From Citromicrobium sp. (GTDB taxonomy: Bacteria > Pseudomonadota > Alphaproteobacteria > Sphingomonadales > Sphingomonadaceae): a stretch of DNA of 26,917 bases. Of the stretch, positions 10,409 through 19,189 are shown piece after piece. Below the pieces are notes generated by a model. It searched no databases. It saw only the letters and a program-made list of their open reading frames with translations, and had not been told where the DNA came from. The translations under genes were made by a program, and so were the position numbers. The DNA is taken from NCBI GenBank assembly GCA_002712945.1, contig PAVA01000087.1:1-26917 (forward strand). Direction: 5' to 3'. The first letter of the stretch is position 1; each line of letters opens with the position of its first letter.

Positions 10409-11406
10409 CGTGCCGCCTTTCTTGTCGTGTCGCGAGCCGCCAGCGCATCCATGCGCCGTGCGACCCAGATTTTTACGGTGAGGGTCTCGCCCTCCAGCGC
10501 GCGGGGCGCTTCGGGCGCGAAGCCGGTCTGCTCCAGTGCGTCGGCGAGTTGCTGATCGTCGAAGCCAAGGCGCGCGTGCTGGAAGCGCTCGCGCAATTCC
10601 TCGTGCTGGTGCGCGGCGAAATCGACGATCGCGATTCGCCCACCGGGCCGCAGCACCCGCGCCGCTTCGCGCAGGGGCACCGAAGGATCGACGGCATAGT
10701 GCAACACCTGGTGCAGCAGCACGGTGTCGAAGGCGCCGCTATCGAACGGCAGCGAGAGGAAGTCGCCCTGGACCAGCTCGACCTGTTCGGTCGGCAGGTT
10801 CTGCAGCTTGGCGCGCGCGACGCGCAGCATCTCGAGGCTCTTGTCGAGCGCCACGATCCGCTCCGCATCGTCGGCGAACAGTTCCGCCATCCGGCCCGTG
10901 CCGGTGCCGATATCGAGCAGGGTGCCCAGCGGCTCCCCGTCGAGCGCGTCGCGAAGCGCAGCCTCGACCTGCGCGTCGGGGCTGTGGCGGCGGCGCAGAT
11001 CGTCCCACTCGCCCGCGTGTTCCTCGAACCACTCGGAGGCCTTGCCTTCGCGCGCCTCCCGGATCGCGGCGAGCTGACGGCGATCCTCGTCGCACTGGGC
11101 GGCGAAATCCTCGTCTTCCTGTTCGGCGATGGCGAGCAGCCGCGCGACCGCCGCCGTCAGCGGCGAGCTGCCCGGCGCGGCAGGGGAAGCACGCAGATAG
11201 ATCCAGCTGCCTTCGCGCCGCCGGGTTGCGAGCCCGGCATCGCACAGGATCGAGGCATGGCGCGAAACGCGCGGCTGGCTCTGCTGGAGCACCTGCGAGA
11301 GTTCGCCGACCGCGAGTTCCATCGTACCCAGCAGCCGCATGATCCGCAGCCGGGTGGTGTCGCCGAGCGCGCGCAGGATGGCTTCGGTGCGCATGCCGAG
11401 GGACAT
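10405..11406 (-). CDS. ArsR-family HTH fused to SAM-dependent methyltransferase domain (SahR-like regulator)
   Basis: The 333-residue protein has an ArsR winged helix (about 5-75; LGDTTRLRIMRLL, then the recognition helix QPRVSRHASIL), a linker and a class I methyltransferase fold (about 125-300) with the SAM-binding glycine motif LLDIGTGTGRM near 163-173 and an RVLRPGG block. It heads the metF-metH operon and overlaps metF by four bases. From the literature as I recall it, ArsR-type SahR proteins repress methionine-cycle genes and respond to S-adenosylhomocysteine. A methyltransferase-like domain could be the SAM/SAH sensor, but its enzymatic activity cannot be judged here. The start is uncertain: ATG 11406 overlaps the putative operator and has no ribosome site; Met5 at 11394 is an alternative. 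A leaderless transcript is possible. Confidence 0.88.
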   Translation of the reverse strand: MSLGMRTEAILRALGDTTRLRIMRLLGTMELAVGELSQVLQQSQPRVSRHASILCDAGLATRRREGSWIYLRASPAAPGSSPLTAAVARLLAIAEQEDEDFAAQCDEDRRQLAAIREAREGKASEWFEEHAGEWDDLRRRHSPDAQVEAALRDALDGEPLGTLLDIGTGTGRMAELFADDAERIVALDKSLEMLRVARAKLQNLPTEQVELVQGDFLSLPFDSGAFDTVLLHQVLHYAVDPSVPLREAARVLRPGGRIAIVDFAAHQHEELRERFQHARLGFDDQQLADALEQTGFAPEAPRALEGETLTVKIWVARRMDALAARDTTRKAAR

Positions 11407-11424
11407 ATAAAGATATTTTTATAT
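11405..11424. promoter_or_regulatory. AT-rich palindromic operator candidate in front of the metF/metH operon
   Basis: The plus strand reads ATATAAAGAT followed by ATTTTTATAT: the second half is the reverse complement of the first except for one base. Twenty consecutive A/T-dominated bases in a sequence of about 65% GC is striking. The palindrome covers the first two bases of the regulator's start codon as annotated. A -35-like TTGCAA lies upstream on the minus strand (about 11433-11438), so a bound repressor would block the promoter. The most likely ligand is the ArsR-type protein it precedes. Confidence 0.7.
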
Positions 11425-11471
11425 CTACAAGTCTTGCAAAGGCCCGTAGCCTCGCCCGGGCGATGAAACGT

Positions 11472-11484
11472 GGCGCGAAGCGCC
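11472..11484 (-). terminator. Weak hairpin after the flavin reductase gene
   Basis: GGCGC-TTC-GCGCC (minus strand) forms a 5-bp GC stem directly after the flavin reductase stop, followed by ACGTTTCAT, which is only a poor U-tract. A further palindrome CGCCCGGGCG lies at 11453-11462. It may partly insulate the flavin reductase gene from the methionine operon. Confidence 0.25.
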
Positions 11485-11486
11485 GC

Positions 11487-12095
11487 TCAGCCGCCTTCGA
11501 TTTGCCGCAAGAGCGCGAACTGGGCGAGGCCCGCTTCGGTCAGCCGCCATTTCTCGCCATCGCGAAGGATGAGCCCGTCGGCCACAAGCCGTGCCTTGTC
11601 CGCATCGCCCGGCTGCTCGCCTTCGCGCATCACGCGGCCATAGCGGCCGCCGTGATAGATCAGCGGTTCGGCAGGCGTGCGTTCGAAATCGATGACTTCG
11701 CCCAGAAAGATCGCGTGATCCCCGCCCTCGTATTCGAACTTGGCCTCGCACCCGAAGCGCGCGGCACAGCCCTCGATCCGGGGTGCCCCTTCCGGGCCGT
11801 CACCGCAGTCGAGATCGCCGAACTTGTCCGCCCCGCGGCTGGCGAAGCGGTTGGACAGGTCCTGCTGGTCCGCCGCCAGCACATGGACCGCCCAGGCCTT
11901 CGCGGTGCGGAAGACGGGGAGGTTGCGGCTGCCGAGCGACAGGCTCCACAAAACCATCGGCGGATCGAGCGAGACCGAATTGAAGCTGTTGGCGGTGAGC
12001 CCCGCCGGCTGCCCCTCCTCGTCGTAGGTCGTCACGATGGTGACGCCGGTGACGAAAGTGCCGAGCGCATCGCGAAAGGCGGATTGATCGATCAC
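11487..12095 (-). CDS. Flavin reductase-like FMN-binding protein
   Basis: The protein (202 residues from GTG 12095) belongs to the flavin reductase-like split-barrel family. It begins [17 protein letters not shown], followed by [15 protein letters not shown], the standard FMN-contact block, and [12 protein letters not shown] near residues 130-141. These enzymes reduce FMN or FAD with NAD(P)H, often to supply a partner monooxygenase; none is visible nearby. After the core, about 40 residues resembling a small winged helix ([23 protein letters not shown]) are appended. Another GTG at 12137 is in frame and has a purine-rich site upstream, so the start is not certain. The gene is divergent from adhC and lies upstream of the methionine operon on the same strand. 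Confidence 0.87.
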   Translation of the reverse strand: MIDQSAFRDALGTFVTGVTIVTTYDEEGQPAGLTANSFNSVSLDPPMVLWSLSLGSRNLPVFRTAKAWAVHVLAADQQDLSNRFASRGADKFGDLDCGDGPEGAPRIEGCAARFGCEAKFEYEGGDHAIFLGEVIDFERTPAEPLIYHGGRYGRVMREGEQPGDADKARLVADGLILRDGEKWRLTEAGLAQFALLRQIEGG

Positions 12096-12139
12096 GGGTC
12101 CAGCGCCTAGGCAGACCGGCGAACAAGCGCAAGGCACGT

Positions 12140-12167
12140 TTGCCCTGCCTCGCGCGTTGCCGATACC
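12140..12167 (+). promoter_or_regulatory. Possible adhC promoter
   Basis: TTGCCC (12140-12145) and GATACC (12162-12167) are separated by 16 bases and would give a short leader before adhC at 12194. The match to a sigma70 consensus is modest. It lies in the 98-base gap shared with the divergent flavin reductase gene. Confidence 0.25.
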
Positions 12168-12193
12168 AGCCCCCGGAAGAAGGAAAGCCTTTC

Positions 12194-13300
<1,107 letters not shown>

Positions 13301-13314
13301 GGAGAGAAGGAAGA

Positions 13315-13695
13315 ATGTTCAGCCACGTGATGCTCGGCGCCGACGATATCGACGCCTCCAAGAAATTCTACGACGCCTGCTTCAAGGCGCTCGGCGGGCG
13401 CGAAGGCTCGGTCGATCCCAAGGGCCGGGTGATGTACATCCACAACGGCGGCATTTTCATGCTGACCAAGCCGATCGACGGCCAGCCCGCAAGCTGCGGC
13501 AACGGCTCCACCATCGGCTTCGCCGCCTCCAGCGAGGAAATGGCGGATGCCTGGCACGAAGCAGGCGCGGCCAATGGCGGCACGCCGATCGAAGACCCGC
13601 CGGGCATGCGCGAAGGTGGCGGCTTGAAGCTCTACCTTGCCTACCTGCGCGATCCGGCGGGCAACAAGGTCTGCGCGATGTATCGCCCGGGGTGA
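13315..13695 (+). CDS. VOC-fold protein in the formaldehyde operon
   Basis: This 126-residue protein has the vicinal-oxygen-chelate fold: two beta-alpha-beta-beta-beta halves, an N-terminal strand with His4, and a C-terminal YLRDPAGNKVCAMY strand. The classical His/His/Glu metal set looks incomplete: the strand following DPAGNK has Cys-Ala where a metal Glu is usual, so metal-dependent catalysis is doubtful. It sits 14 bases after adhC with a strong ribosome site (GGAGAGAAGGA) and four bases before fghA, so it is firmly part of the operon. A role with glutathione-formaldehyde adducts is plausible by position only. It could equally be a binding protein for a glutathione conjugate. Confidence 0.85.
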   Translation: MFSHVMLGADDIDASKKFYDACFKALGGREGSVDPKGRVMYIHNGGIFMLTKPIDGQPASCGNGSTIGFAASSEEMADAWHEAGAANGGTPIEDPPGMREGGGLKLYLAYLRDPAGNKVCAMYRPG

Positions 13696-13699
13696 CGCC

Positions 13700-14539
13700 G
13701 TGACGATAGAGACCCTTTCCGAGAACAAGGCCTTCGGCGGCACGCAGGGCGTCTATCGCCATGCGTCGCGCGCGACGGGCACCGACATGACCTTTTCGGT
13801 GTTCGTGCCGCCACAGGCGGAGCACGGCCCCTGCCCGGTGCTCTGGTATCTCTCCGGCCTGACCTGCACCCACGCGAACGTCACCGAGAAGGGCGAATAC
13901 CGCGCTGCCTGTGCGCAGCACGGTATTATCTTCGTCGCGCCCGACACCAGCCCGCGCGGAGACGGCGTGGCGGACGAGGACAGCTACGACATGGGCCAGG
14001 GTGCGGGGTTCTATGTCGATGCGACGCAAGAGCCGTGGGCTCCGCACTTCATGATGCGCAGCTATATCGAGGAGGAGCTGCCCGCGCTGATCGCCAAGCA
14101 ATTCCCGGTCGACATGGCGCGGCAAGGCATCACCGGGCATTCCATGGGCGGGCACGGCGCGCTCACCATCGGGCTACGCAATCCCGGCACCTACCGCAGC
14201 ATCAGCGCCTTCGCCCCGATCGTCGCACCGATGCAGGTGCCATGGGGCGAAAAGGCGCTAGCGAGCTATCTGGGCGACGACCGCGCGGCCTGGCGCGAAT
14301 ACGACGCCGTTGCGCTGATCGAGGATGGCGCGCGCGCCGAGGCGCTGCTGATCGATCAGGGCACGGCGGATCAGTTTCTGAAGGAGCAGCTGAGGCCCGA
14401 ACTGCTCGACGCCGCCTGTGCCAAGGCGCGCATCGAATTGGTGCTGAACCTGCGGCCGGGGTACGACCACAGCTACTACTTCATTTCGAGCTTCATGGCC
14501 GACCACGTGACCTGGCACGCCGAGCGGCTGAAGGCCTAG
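13700..14539 (+). CDS. fghA: S-formylglutathione hydrolase
   Basis: This 279-residue alpha/beta hydrolase splits S-formylglutathione to formate and glutathione, the last step of glutathione-dependent formaldehyde oxidation. The nucleophile elbow is GHSMGGHGA with Ser148; Asp224 in IDQGTADQFL and His257 in GYDHSYYF complete the triad. LSGLTCTHAN (51-60) forms the substrate pocket. I chose GTG 13700 because the family's N-terminus (TLSENKAFGG) follows directly and it lies four bases after the VOC stop. A longer frame from 13637 overlaps the VOC gene. It ends 12 bases before the convergent diguanylate cyclase gene. Confidence 0.95.
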   Translation: MTIETLSENKAFGGTQGVYRHASRATGTDMTFSVFVPPQAEHGPCPVLWYLSGLTCTHANVTEKGEYRAACAQHGIIFVAPDTSPRGDGVADEDSYDMGQGAGFYVDATQEPWAPHFMMRSYIEEELPALIAKQFPVDMARQGITGHSMGGHGALTIGLRNPGTYRSISAFAPIVAPMQVPWGEKALASYLGDDRAAWREYDAVALIEDGARAEALLIDQGTADQFLKEQLRPELLDAACAKARIELVLNLRPGYDHSYYFISSFMADHVTWHAERLKA

Positions 14540-14551
14540 CCCACCACCTGC

Positions 14552-15832
14552 TCAGCTGGCGACGAGGCGCGGGCTTGGCGGTTCGGCGACCTTCTTCTGC
14601 GCCAGCGGCTGCGCGGCCTGCACCTGGTTCTTGCCCAGCGCCTTGGCTTCGTAGAGCGCGGCATCCGACGCCGCGAGCAGATCGGCCGAAGACTTGGCAT
14701 TTTCCGGCAGCGAGGCAACGCCCAGCGACGCGGAGACCAGCGCCCCGTGCGGATCGGACAGGGCCTCGATCCGTGCGCGCACCTGCTCGGCACGCATCAT
14801 CGCATCGTCGAGCCCGCAATCGGGCAGGATCACCAGAAGCTCCTCTCCGCCATAGCGGCACACCACGTCGGAGGGGCGCAGCGCTCCCACGATCTGCGCG
14901 GCGACATCCTTGAGCACGGCGTCGCCCTTGGCATGGCCATGCTCGTCATTGAGCACCTTGAAGTTGTCGAGGTCGATCATCAGCACCGAGGTCGGCTGGC
15001 CCTGCCGCTGCGCGAGCGCAACAAAACGGTCCAGCGTATCTTCCATGTAGCGCCGGTTGTAGAGCCCGGTCATCGGGTCGCGCAGCGACTGGGTGCGCAG
15101 CTGTTCGCGCAGGGCAATGTTCGACAGCGCGAGCGATGTCGAATCGGCCAGCGCCCGCGCGATCCGGCGCGCCCGGTCGACATTGTCGCAGCGCCCGCCC
15201 CGGTCGCCCAGCACAAGCAGCCCGAACACCTGCCCGCGTGCCATCATCGGCACTTCGATGCTGGCGACCTCGCCGATATAGTGCGAACAGCACAGCGAAC
15301 CCTCGTGCGGGTTGTTGACATGGTCCTTGCCGCGTTTCAGCGCCCAGCAATTCGAGGGCACCAGGCTTTCCGCCGCTTCGTAGCCTTCGGGCATGTCCCA
15401 GCAATCGACCAGGTCCAGCCGGTCGCGCGAGTTGTTGAAGACGTAGAGGCACACCCCGCAGCCCGGCAGCAGCTTGCGGCTGGTCGCGCGCAGAACCTGC
15501 GCCGCGTCCGCATTGCTGTTGGCGCTTTGCAAGGTGTCGGTCATCGAGAAGAGTTCCTCGATCTGCTCGTGCGTCGCATTGATGGCATCGACGTGCGACT
15601 TGTAGGAGCGGACCTGGATATCCTTGAGGCGGTCGCTGGCGAGACTTGCCGCCAGGGCGATCACGACCAGCACGCTGCCGAAGGCCAGCAGGCCGAAGCG
15701 CCAGCTTTCCGGGAGCACGAGCGATGCGAGGCATGCGGCGAGGGCAAGAAGCAGGACAAACTGCATTGCCCGGATCAGGGTCGAGACGAGCCTGAGACCG
15801 ACGCGACCTTCCAGAACCGATTGTGCCATCAT
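14552..15832 (-). CDS. Membrane-anchored GAF-GGDEF diguanylate cyclase
   Basis: This 426-residue protein probably makes cyclic di-GMP from two GTP. Two transmembrane helices (about 18-40 and 46-66) are followed by a short coiled helix, a GAF domain (about 95-245) and a GGDEF domain (about 250-415). The active site reads GGEEL (328-332), a functional variant, and the inhibitory I-site RxxD is present (Arg319-Asp322). The GAF domain is rich in Cys and His: Cys125, 128, 144, 162, 181, 182 and His171, 184, with the motif CWALKRGKDH. This could bind a metal or haem, or sense redox; that is inference. The start at ATG 15832 has GGGGAG upstream; a GTG at 15868 is also in frame. Confidence 0.92.
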   Translation of the reverse strand: MMAQSVLEGRVGLRLVSTLIRAMQFVLLLALAACLASLVLPESWRFGLLAFGSVLVVIALAASLASDRLKDIQVRSYKSHVDAINATHEQIEELFSMTDTLQSANSNADAAQVLRATSRKLLPGCGVCLYVFNNSRDRLDLVDCWDMPEGYEAAESLVPSNCWALKRGKDHVNNPHEGSLCCSHYIGEVASIEVPMMARGQVFGLLVLGDRGGRCDNVDRARRIARALADSTSLALSNIALREQLRTQSLRDPMTGLYNRRYMEDTLDRFVALAQRQGQPTSVLMIDLDNFKVLNDEHGHAKGDAVLKDVAAQIVGALRPSDVVCRYGGEELLVILPDCGLDDAMMRAEQVRARIEALSDPHGALVSASLGVASLPENAKSSADLLAASDAALYEAKALGKNQVQAAQPLAQKKVAEPPSPRLVAS

Positions 15833-16218
15833 GCGTGTGAGTCTCCCCGTCGCCCCCTCGCTACGCACAAAGTGTAAAACAGAGCTTAACCAACGGGCGC
15901 GTCAGACCCCGCCTTGCGCTGCGCGGGAAGCCATTCGGCACGATTTTTCGAGAGGGGTCTACAGGAGGCGGTCGACCGAGCGGCGGTCGGTTGCCGCGCG
16001 CTCGAACGGACGAAGGGCCGCTGCGGATCAGGTTGTCCCAACGCCCTGAACGGCGAGCCGACAGGATGTCTCGCGAGAGGCCAGGCGGGGCGCGCGCGCC
16101 TCCGCCCGAAGGAGGGTCCGATAACCTGGGGTTATGCGCGAAGTAATGGACGCTCTTGGCCTTGCTCGACGAGTGGCCCGTAGGTTTCGCGAAACCAGAA
16201 CGGAGAGGCGGGCCCGTC
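15833..16218. other. Divergent intergenic region with several palindromes
   Basis: These 386 bases lie between the diguanylate cyclase and the first gamma-glutamyltransferase-like gene and must hold both promoters. Short open frames exist but none has convincing coding character. Palindromes seen: CGACCG-5-CGGTCG (15973-15989), ATAACC-TGG-GGTTAT (16121-16135) and a perfect GGTTTCGCGAAACC (16183-16196), the last two just upstream of the proposed GGT start. No clear sigma70 hexamers were identified. Confidence 0.5.
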
Positions 16219-17961
16219 TTGCATTTGCGCAGTTCCATCAAGCCCCAGGGGGCATTCGCCCTGCTCTTGCCGATAGCGCTTGCCATTGCGGCATGTGCGG
16301 CTCCTGCGCAGCCTGCCACGCGCCAGGGCGTCCAGCCTCGGGCGATGGTCGTCGCAGCCCATCCGCAGGCGACACAGGCCGGGCTCGACATGCTCGCCAG
16401 GGGCGGCAACGCCATCGATGCGGCTATCGCGGTTCAGGCCATGCTCGGGCTGGTCGAGCCGCAAAGCTCGGGAATCGGAGGCGGAGCGTTTCTGCTCTAC
16501 TACGATGCCGCAACCGGCCAGGTGACCGCCTATAACGGCCGCGAGAAAGCGCCGGCCGGGGCCACGGGCGACATGCTGCTCGACAGCGACGGCAAGCCGC
16601 TGGCGCGCAGCGAAGCGATGCTCGGCGGCAGGGCGACGGGCGTGCCGGGGGTGCTGGCAATGCTCGCAATGGCGCACGCGGATCACGGCCAGCTTCCCTG
16701 GAGCGACGCGTTCGAGGGCACCGTGTCGCTGGCCCGGGAGGGATACCCCCTTTCCGGCCGCACCGATCGCTATATTCACGGATCCTACCCCCAATCGGGC
16801 GCTGCCGATGTGCGCGCGGTCTTTCGCATGCCGGATGGCGAACTGGCACGCGAGGGCGATCGCCTCATGAACGACGCCTATGCCGACACGCTGGAAAGAA
16901 TCGCCCGCGGCGGCATCGCGGCATTCTACGACAGCGACGATATCGCGGGAGCGATCGTGGCCCGAACCGGACAGGGTCCCTTGCCGGGCACGATGACGGG
17001 GGACGATTTGGAAGACTACCGTGCTCAGCGTGTCGCCCCCCTGTGCCGCCCTTACCGTGCCTACGTAATATGCGTCCCTCCGCCTCCGTCGAGCGGCGTG
17101 GCGGTACTGCAGATACTGGGCATCCTGGAGGGGACCGATATCGGTCGGCGCGGTCCGGACGATCCGCAAGCCTGGTTCCTGTTCGCCGAGGCGAGTCGCC
17201 TCGCCTATGCCGACCGGGATCGGTACGTGGGCGATCCCGATTTTGTGGACGTACCGATCGAGGGCATGCTCGATCCGGCCTACTTGGCCCGACGCCGGGC
17301 GATGATCGCCCGGACTGCGATGGCCGCGCCTGCGGCAGGCCGGTTCGCGCAGGACATGCCGGGCACGGATAGCACCCGTGAGCCCGGCGGCACCTCCCAT
17401 TTCGTCATCGTCGATGCCCACGGCAACGTCGCTTCGATGACCACGACCATCGAATCCTATTTCGGCAGCGGTCGGACGGTGGGGGGCTTCTTCCTCAACA
17501 ACCAGCTCACCGATTTCGCGTTCTCGCCAGTCGATGGCGAGGGGCGCCCGGCGGCGAACGCAGTGGCGGGGGGCAAGCGGCCGCGGGCTTCTATGTCGCC
17601 CACCATCATTCTCGATCGCGAGGGCAAGGTCGTCGCGGCGCTCGGCTCGCCCGGGGGCAACGCCATCATCGCCTATGTCGCGAAGACGATCGTGGGCATG
17701 GTCGACTGGAACCTTTCCCCCCGGGACGCCATCGCCCTGCCGAACGTCGTCGCACGCGGAAGCACGTTTCGCGGGGAACGCGACAAGCTTCCTCTCCCGG
17801 TAATCGAGGATCTGGACGCACGCGGCGTAGTGGTCGTCCCCGGCAGCGGAGAGGAATCGGGCCTGCACGCGATCTTCGCCAGCGAAGGCCGATACGAGGG
17901 CGGAGCAGACCCGCGCCGCGATGGCACCGTGGGCTCTTTGCCGGTGCCTCCGACCAAATGA
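16219..17961 (+). CDS. Gamma-glutamyltransferase-like Ntn hydrolase, lipoprotein form
   Basis: The protein is a GGT-family Ntn hydrolase (about 580 residues), made as a precursor that self-cleaves before the catalytic Thr. In GGTSHFVIVDAHGN the nucleophile is Thr392, so the chains would be about 391 and 189 residues. Arg108 in YNGREKAPA corresponds to the glutamate-carboxylate-binding Arg114 of E. coli GGT; Asp432 in NNQLTDF corresponds to Asp433. At the oxyanion SS pair it reads ASM (457-459), with Ala in place of the first Ser. I chose TTG 16219 because GGAGAGG precedes it and it gives a good lipoprotein signal with lipobox IAAC (Cys26). A TTG at 16156 is also in frame. Likely periplasm-facing. 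Its stop overlaps the next gene by ATGA, so it heads an operon with the D-amino acid dehydrogenase and RidA. Confidence 0.88.
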   Translation: MHLRSSIKPQGAFALLLPIALAIAACAAPAQPATRQGVQPRAMVVAAHPQATQAGLDMLARGGNAIDAAIAVQAMLGLVEPQSSGIGGGAFLLYYDAATGQVTAYNGREKAPAGATGDMLLDSDGKPLARSEAMLGGRATGVPGVLAMLAMAHADHGQLPWSDAFEGTVSLAREGYPLSGRTDRYIHGSYPQSGAADVRAVFRMPDGELAREGDRLMNDAYADTLERIARGGIAAFYDSDDIAGAIVARTGQGPLPGTMTGDDLEDYRAQRVAPLCRPYRAYVICVPPPPSSGVAVLQILGILEGTDIGRRGPDDPQAWFLFAEASRLAYADRDRYVGDPDFVDVPIEGMLDPAYLARRRAMIARTAMAAPAAGRFAQDMPGTDSTREPGGTSHFVIVDAHGNVASMTTTIESYFGSGRTVGGFFLNNQLTDFAFSPVDGEGRPAANAVAGGKRPRASMSPTIILDREGKVVAALGSPGGNAIIAYVAKTIVGMVDWNLSPRDAIALPNVVARGSTFRGERDKLPLPVIEDLDARGVVVVPGSGEESGLHAIFASEGRYEGGADPRRDGTVGSLPVPPTK

Positions 17962-19172
17962 GCCATCCCCGTACGGCCATCGTGATCGGCGCCGGCGTGG
18001 TCGGTGTGTCCTCGGCCTATGCTCTGGCGCGCAGAGGCGTCGAGGTCACGCTGGTTGACCGGCGAGAGGGGCCCGCCATGGAGGCCTCGCACGCGAACGG
18101 CGCACAGCTGAGCTATCTCTATACCGACGCTCTGGCGAATCCGGCACTGCTCTCGCAATTGCCGAAACTCGCGTTCGGCCAGGTCCCGGCGTTCAGGCTG
18201 CAGTGGCGCGTGGACCCGGATTACCTGCGCTGGCTCGGTGCCTTCCTCGCCAACTGCACTGCTGCGCGGTTTCGCAGGAACACTCTGGCAGCGCTGCAAC
18301 TCGCGCTCGAATCGCAGGTCGCGATGGAGGAACTGGCGAGCGAGCACGATCTCGAATTCGGCTATCGCACCGCCGGCAAGATGCACGTCTATCGCTCGGC
18401 CCGCGCGTGGCGGGCGGCGCAGGAGATCGCCGCCATGAAAGCGCAGCCGGGGGTCGTCCAGCATGCGCTGTCTCCGGCGGAGGCTATCGCGATCGAGCCG
18501 GCGCTGGAAGCGGCAGCCGGGGGCATTGTGGGCGTACTGCATTCGCCGGAGGAAGCGGTCGGCGATCCGCATGCCTTTGCCTGCGCGATGCACGATCTGC
18601 TGGTCCGGCGATGGGGGGTGACCGCCCATTTCGACCGGCGGGTGGAGCGCCTGGACCTGAGCGATGCGGCAGCGGCGGTCATCCTCGATAATGGCGAACG
18701 TCTTGCTGCCGATATCGTGATCGATTGCACGGGTTCCGAAGGGGGTCGCCTGTTGCGCGCCCACGGACACAGGCTCCCGATCATCCCGATGAAAGGCTAT
18801 TCCTTCACCGCACCGGCGGCGAGCGGATCGCCCCTGGTGAGCATCACCGATGTCGGAGCGCGCGTCGTCTTCACGCGGCTCGAGGGCGGCATTCGCGTGG
18901 CGGGCCTGGCCGACCTCGGGAATGCCGACCGCAAGATCGATGCCCGGCGAATGGAGATACTGATCGATACGGCCCGTGCGTCGCTGCCAGAGGGTGCGGC
19001 CTATGGCGAGGCCACCGGCCTGTGGTGCGGCCTGCGCCCGATGACGCCCGACGCCACCCCACGCATCGCGCGGCCGCATCCGCGGCTTGCCTACAACCTC
19101 GGGCATGGAATGCTCGGCTGGACGATGGCGATGGGCTCGGCCGAGCGTCTTGCAAGATTGATCCTCCCCTGA
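17958..19172 (+). CDS. DadA-type FAD-dependent D-amino acid dehydrogenase
   Basis: The 404-residue protein is a DAO-superfamily flavoenzyme. The N-terminal dinucleotide motif VIGAGVVGVSSAYALARRG is followed by the acidic VDRREGP. The C-terminal NLGHGMLGWTMAMGSAE block is the signature of DadA-like D-amino acid dehydrogenases, which oxidise D-amino acids to imino acids and pass electrons to the respiratory chain on the inner face of the cytoplasmic membrane. The exact substrate cannot be read from the sequence. It overlaps the upstream GGT-like gene by four bases and is followed 17 bases later by ridA, a pairing also found in the Pseudomonas D-glutamate (dguAB) operon. Other DAO members such as sarcosine or hydroxyproline oxidases are less likely given the C-terminus. 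Confidence 0.9.
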   Translation: MSHPRTAIVIGAGVVGVSSAYALARRGVEVTLVDRREGPAMEASHANGAQLSYLYTDALANPALLSQLPKLAFGQVPAFRLQWRVDPDYLRWLGAFLANCTAARFRRNTLAALQLALESQVAMEELASEHDLEFGYRTAGKMHVYRSARAWRAAQEIAAMKAQPGVVQHALSPAEAIAIEPALEAAAGGIVGVLHSPEEAVGDPHAFACAMHDLLVRRWGVTAHFDRRVERLDLSDAAAAVILDNGERLAADIVIDCTGSEGGRLLRAHGHRLPIIPMKGYSFTAPAASGSPLVSITDVGARVVFTRLEGGIRVAGLADLGNADRKIDARRMEILIDTARASLPEGAAYGEATGLWCGLRPMTPDATPRIARPHPRLAYNLGHGMLGWTMAMGSAERLARLILP

Positions 19173-19189
19173 CCTGCGAGAGAACCTTT

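Noticed and set aside
15869..16183. Small plus-strand open frames before the first GGT-like gene
   Set aside because: No ribosome site, Arg/Gly-rich composition and no recognisable motif; treated as intergenic.
16132..17868. Minus-strand open frame of 578 codons opposite the first GGT-like gene
   Set aside because: The plus-strand frame has a signal sequence and GGT active-site motifs; the antisense product has none.
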